A stretch of DNA of 64,000 bases, taken from positions 1 to 64,000 of the IMG/VR virus record IMGVR_UViG_3300042691_033915, one strand, 5' to 3'. Positions within the stretch are counted from its first letter, which is position 1, and every line of letters begins with the position of its first letter. The position numbers and the translations under genes were made by a program. Of the stretch, positions 20,490-32,400 are shown piece by piece. A model generated the notes under the pieces. That model saw only the letters and a program-made list of their open reading frames with translations. It was not told the origin of the DNA and made no database searches. The DNA comes from a virus.

Positions 20490-23400
20490 GTGGCAGATAC
20501 GGCAGACCAGTCTAGCACTGGACAGATATCCATTGGTCTTGATACCAGTCAATTTAAGGCTGGAACACAGGCCATCCTTGCGGATATTCGACTGCTTACC
20601 CAGGGTCTTAATCAGTTTGAGGCAGCGGGAAGTAAAGTCGGATCGTCTTTCCGGGGGTTGCGACAAGCCTCTCTTTCACTTAGGCAATTCAGAAGTGCGG
20701 TCGACGCGGACGCAATTCCTGCACTGCGAAAACTGCAGCTTCAGGCAAACGCCTCTGCTGCAAGCCTAAGCAGGGTATTCAACGTTGGGGCTCAGCCCAA
20801 TAACGCTGTTTCTGGTATTCAGCGCGTTACCAATGCCTTGGCGGCACAAGAGCGCCAGGCAATGCGAACCGCAGACGCGATGGCGCGTGCAGCGATGTCG
20901 CAAAACCGCACGGGCGCAATGGCATTTAGAAATGCTGGGCGCTCAGGGAGCGGTTCCTTTGGTCGAGGTGGGGCAGGTACGGGAGCCGCAGGAACGCGCG
21001 GCGCCCGCTCCTCACTAGACGATTCCGGGGCGGCTGCCCGCTCTATACCCAGCATAGCGGGCATATCAAGGGCCGCGCTTGGCCTGGAGCTCTCTAAGCG
21101 CTCCGGCATGCGCAAGGCAGGAATTGCCGTTAGGGGCCGGACAGGGGATACGGGACCATCCTTTGACACAGACCAAGGATTTATAGCAAGAGAGTCCAGG
21201 TCGCAGCTTGGTTCCCGTCTTCATGCGCGAGAGCTTGGTCAATATATTTCAAGGTTGCTTGCCTCAGAAACTGGCGACGTCTCGTATCCAGTTGAATCAT
21301 TAGATCTAAGAAACTATGCATTCCGTGGGAGTCGATTTGGACCGCCAAAGCCAAGGCGAAGATCAGGACGCTACGGCACTCAGCAAGCAGACCTAGATCT
21401 CTTTGAAAAGGGATTAGAAGCAGGAGACTTAAACCTTATTGAGCAAGCCTTTGGCGGGCCGCGATCTCGCCTAAGAGAAGACGTCCGGCGTTTGCCTGCG
21501 TATCTGCAAAATTTAATTAAGATGGCTAGAAACGCCAGGAGATCCAGCAGCACTTTCTTCCCGCGCTCTAATCCTGGCAGGCCAATGTCGGTCCACATCC
21601 CCGGTCGAGGCCTAACAGAGCTCTCTAAGAAATCGGGCAGGGGCGGCAGCGGTGGCAACAAGGATATTGACCGCGTAGTTAGCCAGCTATTCCCGCAAGG
21701 ATGGAAATTTGAAAAGCGTAAGGGCGGCCACAACGCCGTCATTGCTCCATCTGGCCAAAAAGTATTCTACCCATCATCAGCCTCAGACCGCCGCGCAGTA
21801 CAAAACTTTATTTCCGAGCTGCGCAAGAAGGGTGCCGTTATCGATGGTCGTGGCTACGGCGGCAAAGAGGGCAAGGGCGGGCCGAGCGAAATGTCACGAC
21901 GCTCTGGCGGGCGACCCGTTGCTGAGACAGCCTTTGGTTTTGTGCCAGACCGCCGACTTCTGGAAGCAATGCGCAGGGGCGACATGTCGTTTGGCCAGGA
22001 GATTGGCGCTCAACGCCTAAACACAAGGAGAGTATCCGCCACTGTTTCTATGGGCGGAAGATCGGGCCCCGGAAGATATAGCGGCACGGCTATTGCCATG
22101 TTCCCAGAGAACGACAGGGGCCTTCGTGGTCAATCGGGGCGAGAGGTTGGAAGAAACCTTGGGCAAGGAGACAGAAAGACTAGGCGCACTAAACTTTCTC
22201 CATATAGCCCGATGGCAGAAAAAGTATACGAGGTTCTTGGCGCAATGCTTGGGGCCCCTACGCCTGCGGTCGTTAGAAGAAGGCTAACTCCACTAGAGCA
22301 GCAACTGGCCACTGGCGGGACACTGCCGCAAGTTGGTTCTTCAGCCAGGGCAAACATTGGAAAAACCCGCAGAGTTGCTTCTGGAAGATTTGAAAACCCA
22401 CAAGTGCGTCAACGCCGACCAATGGGCCGCAATGCATGGATGATCCCGTGGCTTGACGATTTCCAACCAATGAAGAGCGTACTTCGCGGGCACCCGACAT
22501 TTGACAACGAGATTAGAACGCAGGCGACCAGACAACTTGGATCAACACGAGACATGCGACGCATCATGCTCCTTGATCAGATCCTTGGTCAGACAGATCG
22601 ACACGGCTCAAACATGATGGTCGGCAAGGGGCGCGGCGGAAAGCGAAGAATTCTTGGAATTGATAACGAGCATATGTTTAGCATGGGCGGCCTCAATAGG
22701 CCTATCTCAGATCTTGATAGGCAGCTAAACAATACGCCGCAATTCTCGTCATTCTCTGCTCGCTATACGCCGAGAGATGTTCCGCAGGGTGGTGGCACAT
22801 TGCTGCCGTGGATGACAAAAGGGAGCGGCTCCAGCCTTTCAAGAATTAAATTAACAAAGCAGGAGCAAGATGCATCTGCGCGCGAAGCAAAAACCCTAAG
22901 GGGAATCCTTGGCGGCAAGAGGTCAATGAAGATTGTTGAAGAATCCTTCTTGACTGCTGGCTACTCCAAGAGGGACACCGATAGGTACATGGCGGCCCTT
23001 CGAACAAGGCTAGAGGCTGCGGCAATTACAAGAGAGTCAGAGGCATCTTCCGGGAGCAGCGATGCCGGCGATTATTCGAAAATGTTGGAGATGTCGCGCC
23101 GATCTGGTGCACAAAGAAGGCTTGCATCAAGAGCCAGAGCAACTGGTCGCGGGGTCATGCTTCCTCATGATCTTCCTGGTGGCGATTTTGCGGAACTCCC
23201 AAGACCGCTTCGGCTGCTTGGCGAAATGCTGCACAGAAAAGAAGTAAACAGGGTAGCTCGGCCGGTAGAGTTTGAAGATTCAACTAGGTCGTCTTTGGTT
23301 ACGGGAGAAACGTTTACTCCTGGCCGAGCAAGCAGGGGCTCCCGCCCTGTAATTCCTCAAAACCTTGCTGGCCGAAGCCCAGAGCAAATTTTTGCAGAAG

Positions 23401-26400
23401 CGCTTGTTGCTTCGCACAACGCTGGTATGCGGGTTCGAGAGATTGGCGCAGACCCTGAACGTTTGATTAATGCTCAGCTGCAAGCTATGGGTGTTTCCGT
23501 TGCGCAAGATGGAAACGTTAGGAGAATTATTTCTCGATCAGATCAAATGACTGCAGCGCGCGCGTATCAATTGTTTAGGAGACAGCAAAAAGGAATGGGC
23601 TCAATTGCCGCATTGTCGCCTGGCTCAGTTAACGTGAGCTCATGGTTGGGCCAACAAGGCGGCGACGAGGGCTCGCGCAAAGACCTTCTTGGCGGAGCCC
23701 TTGATGCAATGAGCGGTTTTGATGCGTTTAGAGAGGTGAGCGCGGGCACCGCCGGGGCACGCAGAGATAGAAGGGCTGGTCAGAGCGGTAACCGCAGAAT
23801 TGGCCTTACGGGCGGATTTATTGCTACCGCGCCTAATAGATTTTACGTTCCAGGGATGCCCGACGCTGCGGGCTTAAGGAATCTTGTTGTTGGCGCAATG
23901 ACCCACAGAATGCCTGGCACACACGAGCAGGGCAAGCTTGCCGGCCTAAAGGGCATTGGGGTGCCAGGTGTCGGCACTAGCCTTATGGCTTACGAGTTGC
24001 GTCGGCACGCGCGGGCGATCATGGAAGCTCGCAGGCGGTACCCCGGTGCCCTGGAGGCTAAGTACGGTGTAACCCCAGAAGATCTTTCAGCACTAGGCAG
24101 GCCGCAAGGTTCTCCTCGCGGCCTTAGCTTAAAGGCGAGCGGTTCTGGAATGGGCCTGTACGAAGCGCTTGGCTTTAGCTTTAGCGATCCCGTTGACGAA
24201 GACGGGAAACTACCGAGCCGATTTATGCACATGGGCGGGCACGCAGTTGTTGACACGTACGAAAAAATCCGCGCAGAGATTAAGCGCGTAGAGGCGGGCC
24301 TTGCCGCTCAGGGCATTGCTTACAGCCCAATGGAGTTTGCGCGAAGGTCGGGTAAGGCTTGGACCGACCCAAATCTTGAAGACCGAAGAACGAGTATTTC
24401 AAGCAGGCTAGTTCCAATGATTTCAGACCCAGAGCAGCTTCGCGTTTCAGAAGAAGACTTGCTTGGGCCGTTTACCAGGGGGACGCGTTTTAAGCTACAG
24501 AGCGAAACATACACTTCTGGCCCATCGGCAGGCAAGCCAATTGCCCGACCAAAATCCCATCGTGGAGTTAAATACTACACCGCCACAACTCCAGGCGGCA
24601 TAAAGATCGTCAACATCCCCGAGGACATTGACAAGGGAAGATTGCAGCAACTAATTGCCTCTACGGAAACAATGCGCAGAAAATACCCAGACAAGTATTT
24701 TCAGGTAAACCTGCAATACGGCAAGAGCGACAGGGGGGCTCTGGGCACAGCTGATCTTGGCGGGTCATTAATGGAGCTACGCGACTCGCTGTTTTCGGAA
24801 TTTGCAGAACAAACAACGGGGTGGCGAAATGATTTTGAAACATTTGCACCAAAAAACCCCAATCAGGTGCGAGAGCATTATGGGCCTTGGGAAGAGGGAA
24901 AGCGCAGAAAGTTCAGAATGGTCCCTCGTGGCGCCCCAGATGGACGCCACGAAACTCTTGACAACGCACAAACTTTGGTTGCTCACGAATTTGGCCATTT
25001 GTTTTCCCCAGATCAGTGGGGTAGACGGCTTTGGAAAGAGGCAGGATTCCAAGGAACAATGGCTGGCGCCTCGATGCCATACCTTGACTTTAGAAGAAGA
25101 GGTAAGGGCGTCTCAGGGGAATATGGCGACATGGCCACAATTTCCCAATGGCACGACCAGGGACGGAGCCCGGGCGGCGCAATAAAAGATTTCCTTTTGC
25201 CTTACGAAAGAATAAACTCTAGAGGAAGCTACCGGGGTGCTCCGGGGTATTTTGGCGGGGAATACTCTCCAGGGAGTAAAGCGAATAAGGAAATGCTTGG
25301 ATCCCAACATCCGTTGAGAGAAGAAATTTTTCCGGCCATGATGCGGAAGATTGGCGAACTTATGGTCATTGGTGAGTATGGCCCGCTTTCTGCAGTTCTT
25401 CCTAGGTATCAAAAGAAGACAACATCTAAGGGTCGAACACGCATGCCTGGAGACACAAAATTCCAAACCATTGAAGAGGCCATGGACGAACTTTGGAGGA
25501 TTGGCGGATACCGCAACGCGGAAACCACATCCCCTGCTTCGGAGTGGTACGCCTCTATGTTTGAGAGGTACAGCACCAGATCATTTGGTCAACCCGGAGC
25601 TATCCCAAAGCACAACATGCTTGGCTATCGCGTTGCAAGGATAATAGCTAAAAACTCTGGCTGGGCTGAGTACAGCAAGCGCTCAGGTGGTATCGGCGGG
25701 ATGCTTGGCGGTCTCTTTGGTAAGGGCAGACCGAACATCATGCAGCAGATCACGGGCGGACAAACCTATGGGATGACGCTAGAAGACCTGCTGGGCGGAG
25801 AAATTATGCCCGGCATGGGAAAAGCGCCTGAAGGGTTCACGGGCGCAACTGGAAAACAAATCTTTAACCTGAAGACCATGGCTGGAGAAATTAGACAGGT
25901 TCTTGCGCAGCCAATAGGCGGCGAGTACTCCCAGGGTGGTCGATTCCCAAACAAGGCAATGGAGATCCTTGCTGGGCTTCTTGGGGTGGAGACCCCAACA
26001 ATTCTGGAGCGCAGCATTGGCGGCAGGAGATTGGCCATTCAGCCGATAGCCCCAGCGGACACCGCAAGCAGATTTGTCCAGAAGCGCAACGCGCCCCCAT
26101 CCAAGAGGGTTGATGTATGGGAAGACGACGAAATTATTGGCTTCTTCTCTCAGCCCTTAGGCCCGAGCTCAGATGATCCAGACCTTCGCAAGCAGCCGTG
26201 GCTTGCAAGCAGGGGCGGAAGGCGCATGCAGATCCTTGATCACATTGCGCAAACATTCGACCGTCATAATTCAAACTATCTTCTCAATTTAATTGACCCC
26301 CAGGCTGGCCTTGGTCAGCCTGGAAATTATCGCGTTACCGCAATTGACCACGATCTGACCCTTAGCCCACCGGGCACTGGGGTATTAGGTCGGAGTCCAT

Positions 26401-29400
26401 ATCGGCCAGCCAGCAATGTGCCAATTGGCATCCCCGGACAGTTCCGGGACACTCAAACAAAACTCGCAAGGGAAGAAGCCGCTACCCTTGCGGGCGTTAT
26501 GACGCGGCGAAAAGTTATAGAGCCGCAATTGCTTGAAGCATTGCGAGCAGGGGGATATAGTGAGCAGGAAGCACTCGCAACAGTCGATGCTATCTTCAGA
26601 CGCGCACGTGAAGCGTTTAGGAGTCGCATGGCTGAATCGCGGGGCGCAGCCCGGCCGGACGGTCGGGAACTATCACGAAGATCAGGGGGTGGCGGTATGA
26701 ACGGCCTGACGAACCCCTTTGCCGAATACAGCAAGCGCAGCGGCGGCGCAGCCACAAAAGATCCATATACATCCTTGCAGACCGCCTTTGAGCAGGTCAC
26801 CCTTACCGCCATCAAGAACCTGAAGGTATCCCTTGCTGGGCAGAAAGTAAGTCCTCAACTCCTTAGAAGCAGCTTTGCATCTTTCCAGCAAACAATTCTT
26901 GACGCAGCTACGGGCCAGGGAGAATTTGCTGGCGGCTCGATGCAGAAGGCGCTGCGCGGCATTGCACCAAAGGCACGCAAGTCCTTGATGGGCATGTTCA
27001 GCGGCATCCTGCAGGATATGGTGGACACGGGCACCGCCGCATTCAAGCGTGGCGACTTGAAGGGCATCCCTCTTCGCAAAGTGCTGTTCGGCATGCTTGG
27101 CTCAGTGCCGTCAACCTATGCGCCAGACATTGCGCAGATTGCCGCAAACCCAGCGCTTCAAGGAAAGAAGCCGAGCGGGAGCAGGGACAGAATCCCAGGA
27201 ATTGCCGGAATAAATAAATACGCCACTGGGCTACAGCAGCTTGGCGGAGTTCCAATAGCTGCAGGGTTGCGCCTTGCTGGCTCCGCCACGCTTGATCAGC
27301 ACCTATTGGATCAAGGGTTTAACCCAGAAAACTATCGAGGCAGGGCCGGAATTGTTACCGACCTAATGCAAAAATATATGCCGAGCAGCCCAGGACTTCC
27401 TTCGGGCCTTAGATTCACAGACACACTCACCCCAGACAGCGAGGGTCGAAGTTCTTGGGGTAACTACATGCCAAGTAGGGGTGCGGGCATGGTTGGGCCA
27501 GGAACGGCATACCCAGATGATCGCGTTGGGCAAATTTCTCTTGATCTTGGTAGCCAGGGGGGCATGCGGCGAAACGGCCTGGACAGAAGCACAGTAACCA
27601 TTGGCAAGCTACTGGCAACGACGGCACATGAAATTACGCACAAAATGGTTGATGAGGCACAACTAGAAGCCGCAAAACTTTCTATTGGAAAAACTGACGC
27701 AGAGAAAGAAGAAATTCTCAAAAAGGTTACGGCCGCCAGGGGCGTACCGCAGAAAGATAAGTATAGGGCATACTCTGGTATTTCCGGGGAATACATGTTT
27801 GTGCCAAAAGGCAGTGCCCCAATTGGCGCACGTCCAATACCGCTGGGTAGCGGACAAAACCCAGAGGCTTACAGCTACATGGAGCTGCCAAAGGGTTCAA
27901 TTACAGAGTCGGAATACAAGGCTTTAAGCCCCAAGGCCAAGGCATCTTACGAAAAGGGCTACGTAACTGCAGATCAAGCAAGGGCAATTGACTCCAATGC
28001 AGGTGGACAACACATTAACGTCCCTGGACACTTTGGGCCACAGGCAGCAATGCTTGATGATTTTGGTGCCGGAGTTACGGAGTACGCACAGCTTCTTGCA
28101 GCATCTACAAGGATTTTGCAACCAGGAGAAACACAAGCAAGCCTGCTCAGGTCTACGGCACAAATGAATGCTGGGTCCCGAGCAAACATAACTAGCTTCT
28201 CTGCGGCAACCCCAGGGGTTGCGGGAGTTTTGAACCCATTCCAGGGCGGCTTGCTTAAGGCATTTGATCTTTCCAAGGCGACTGGCGTGGGCTCATCCAT
28301 GAAGCCAGTTGCTGAATTCCTTGCAAGGCTTCAAAGGAATATGTCCAGTCAGATGACCGACGCAACGGCCGCTGGTGGGCTTGACCCTAAGGATCTTGGC
28401 TCCATGTTTACAAAGGCGCTTGCAAAAGCAATAGAGGCAACGCCAAAGGGCGAGCGATCCAGCGCTCTTTCGGCAATACGCCCAGACAGAATGCTTGACG
28501 CAGCTGTCATTCTTGACAGCATCGGTAGAGCAAAAAATATTCCGGCGTTGACGCGGATGATTGATGCGGGCGGGGCAGTTCCCGCAGTTTCAAGCCCGCA
28601 TGGCATTATGGGTTCAGACACGGAAACCGACGCAGACGTACAAAAAATTAACCGAGAGCTTGCCCGGGGCGGAGGGTCTCGCAAAAGAAAGCCAGCGCCC
28701 GGACCGGCCCCAACCCCAGGCGCAGGACCTGGACTTGGATCTTTGCCACCAGACAGAATTGCAGTCATTGCCCCTAAGGGCGCTGATTTGCTCAGCAAAC
28801 TCACAGAGATTTTGTCAATGGGTGTTTCTGGCGGCGGGAAGGAAAATATTCCTCTCCGCAAGGTTATTCGCAAGGAAGCCGGACTGCCCGACCGACCACT
28901 CAGGGGAACGCAGCTTGCCACGGATAGCCTGACGAGTTCGGGCATTGCTGCGCTTGCGGAGCAGTTCCCAGAGCTTCTGCCGTTTGTACGAGAGTACAGA
29001 CCAAACCATCCGCTTCTTGGGCCTCAGCCAGGAACCAGGCTTCCTGCCACGAAGCGCGGGCGACGCGGAAGCGTAATTCAGTCACGTATTTCGACCTCAA
29101 CGGCGGTGCAGCCATACGCTGACACCATGGACCCAGACTATTACCAGAATCAGGCCGATGCAATCTTTGGCTCCCGAGTCAACGATGCCTTTAACATGCT
29201 TGGCGGCCAGAACGGTCTTGGCTATTCGCCACGGGGATTTGGCAACCATATGAACGTCCTATTGGACGTAATGCCAGAAGATCAACTTCAGGGAGGCATA
29301 GACAAGCTTAAGCAGTTTGGCGCAACCATGAAGGACGCCTTCCTAAACTCCAAGCCCGTAGTTGGTTTGATGCAGGACTTTGATGATGCAGTGCTTAGGG

Positions 29401-32400
29401 CGGCAGACGGATCGCTGGACTTCAGTAAATCACTTGATGCGGCAACCGCGAGTAGCGGTGGGTTGGTAAATCAGCTGAAAGAAACGGTAAAACTTGCCGT
29501 TGCATTCGTTCTTACGCAGAACGCTGCTAATGCTATTTACCGATCTATTAGCCACCTTTCCTCAGGTTTTATCCAGTTTAACCAGTCGCTTGAAGACGCC
29601 AAGGTAGGCTTCTCGACACTGTTCTACAACGCTGGCGATTCCATGGGCGTGGCCGAAGGTCGCGCAACTGGAATGATCGAACGCTTGAAGGAATTTGCTA
29701 ACGTAACGCCGTTCTACTTCACGCAGCTGCAAGAAGCAGCTGTCCGAATGCAGGCTTTCGGTCTTGACATCGGGCAGGTTCTGCAGAGAGACCCGAATAC
29801 GGGCGAGCTTGTTGGTTACATTAAGAACATCGGAGACGCAGTAGCCGCACTCGGTGGTGGCGATGAAAAGATCATGCGCATTACGTATGCGCTTGGTCAG
29901 ATGAACTCCGCTGGTCGCGTATACCAAAACGACATGATGCAGCTGGCAAACGCCGGTATCGCTGGATACGAAATCCTTGCTGAGGCTCTTATTAATGAGC
30001 TTGAAGCCAAGGGCAAGGACATGACTAATGAGGATAAGAAGATCCTCAACGACTTGTACACAAACCGCGTAGAGGCAATTCGAAAGCTGACAACTTCAGG
30101 AAGAATTTCTGGTAAGGCTTCGGCTGCTGCCATCCTTTCTGGACTTGGCGAAAAGTACGGCGGCGGAATGGAGCGGTTGTCTAAGACGATGACGGGTGCG
30201 TTGAGCACCGTTTCCGACATGTCTCAGTCGCTTGTTGCAACCTTGACTGGGCCTCTGTACAACGCAATTAGAGACCTAGTTGTTGAGTTCGCAGGCGTTT
30301 TGCAAAGACCAGAAACCTTGGCCGTTTTTGTTACGATGAGCCAAAAGTTGCAAGGCTTTGCTGCTACGATAAAAGAAGCAATTCCCGCAACAGTTGCTAC
30401 AATCGTTAATGCGTTTACCTACCTTGGCGGAATTATTGCTAAGGTCTTTGGTGGATCTGGAACCGCAAGCGCTGTTGACCTCCTAAGGTCAGGCCTACAG
30501 ACAATAGGGGATCTCCTTTCTAACAATGTAGTAAGAGCCGCTATCCTGGCAAGCGTTGCACTAAAGGCAATGATGTCAGTTGTTTCGGCAAACCCGCTTG
30601 TTGCGACTATTGGCATTGTTCTTGCGGCCCTTGGGGCCCTCCGTCAAGCCTACGAAAGTAACTTCCTTGGCTTTGCGGATACAGTCGACAACGCAATGGC
30701 ACCGCTTGCGGAGATGGGCCCGGATATTGCCGAGTCTATTATCCCGGCGCTCAAAGAACTTATTGCTGCTGCGGCTCAGGTTATTGGCGGCGGTTTGGTT
30801 CTTGCGCTAAAGGCGGCATTGCCGATTATCTCCGCTCTTGCCAGCGCTCTTGGCGGCATGGCTGGAATCCTTGAAAAACTAGCCCCGCTCATTGGTGCAT
30901 TCATGGGGGCGTGGATTGTAAAGAAGGTTGCCATTGAAGGAATGGCTATTCTATTTACCAAACTGCAGAATGCAGCCGCATCAGCCGCAATGGCTGCTGG
31001 TGTTGCTGGGGTTCAGATGTCTTCGTGGGGCAAGCCTGGGGCAACCTACTACTCGCAGAAAATCCCTGTTCGAGCAGAAACCGTGGAGACAGAAGATGGA
31101 CCGGTAACTGTATATAGGTCTGCCGCCCCAGAGGAGGGCCCAGGTGCAATCTCTAAGGGTGTTTCAATTGGCGATACGGACAAGGCCAGAGGCGCCATTG
31201 CTGGGCACATGCCGTTTGAGAAAATGTATGCCCTACCGCCAGAGCTTGCAAAAGTTCGATTGCAGTATTTGTCTAACGAAGGAATTATTGACCCAGCAAC
31301 CGGAAAGCTGGCCGGGCTTGATGAGCAAGCCGGCACTGCGCAAGGTGCGCGCACGGAAAACAAAATTTTGCGATCAAGAAGCATGGAAGAAATTCTTGCT
31401 GCGTCAGGACGAGTTACGGTAGAGCAAATTGTAGAAGCAAGAAAGCAGCTAAGAGGGGACCAGGCACTTCAAGAGGCAGGTCTTGTTGATGTAAGTGAAA
31501 CTGGAGAAGTTACCGCAAGCGAGCGAGGGAGAAGGTTCCTTCGAGAAAAACTTGAAAACGAACGTCAACGCCGAGCATTTGATAATGATATTTCAGTAGA
31601 GGAGCAGGTAAAGCGCGACCAGGCAGAGGCTGCCAGCATTAGGCAGGCCAATAAAGAGGGCCAAAAAGTTCTTGGGTATGTGCCAAGGCAGATTCCTGAT
31701 TATGCCATAACCCCAGCTCAGCTAACCCCCGAAGAGGAGCTACAGGCGCTTCGTGGGCTAAAGGGAAGAACCTTTAAGGAAGGGTTTAATTACAACTATA
31801 CGGCAGAGCTTTCTAGGCGCCATGCCGAGGCTAGGGCGGCGGGCAGGTATAGAACCGGCCTGGACGGATCAGAAATTCCAAACCTTGGGCTTACAGGAAA
31901 ACTGCGAGCGCGAGGCGTTGCCACCGTTAAGACAATAAGCGACATGTTCGCCATGGGCGGACAAACCGAAATGATTGGCACGGCAGCTGATAAGTTTGGC
32001 AGCCTCGCCATGGCCACAAGCGGATTGCTGATGGGCTTTGAGGCCCTTGGCTCTACCGTTGGAATTAGCAGCAAGGAGCTGCAGGGCGTCTCAACGGCCC
32101 TTATGGGTCTGGCTATTGTCTCAAAGGGTGTTGCTGCCGCAATGGCGGGAATTAGTGCCGCTGGCGGCCTAAAGAACGCCCTTAGTGGTCTACTTGGCTC
32201 CATGGGCGGGCCTATCGGCGCATCAATTATGGCCGCAATGGCTGGGGCCGTTTTTGTTGCGTCTGAAGTCTCTAAGCACGAAGCAGAGGCGCAAGCGTAT
32301 AAGAATCAAAGGAAAGATGACAAAGAGCGAGAAAAAGCAATTAAGACCAATTGGAACGAAAGCGGGCTTGGCTATCAAGTTCCGCTGATGGCTGGCGGCG

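Larger units (their letters stand above)
21087..26744 (+). repeat. Eight copies of a dibasic linker, protein-level repeat
   Basis: Seven-residue copies occupy 21087-21107, 21618-21638, 21888-21908, 23088-23108, 24333-24353, 25668-25688, 26667-26687 and 26724-26744. They read ELSKRSG, ELSKKSG, EMSRRSG, EMSRRSG, EFARRSG, EYSKRSG, ELSRRSG, EYSKRSG. Serine is encoded by both TCN and AGY codons and Arg by CGN and AGR, so conservation is of protein, not recent DNA duplication. Confidence 0.85.

Noticed and set aside
21087-26744. Linkers as scars of mobile DNA or recent DNA duplication
   Set aside because: The DNA of the copies differs, using both TCN and AGY serine codons; no terminal inverted repeats or target-site duplications are seen.
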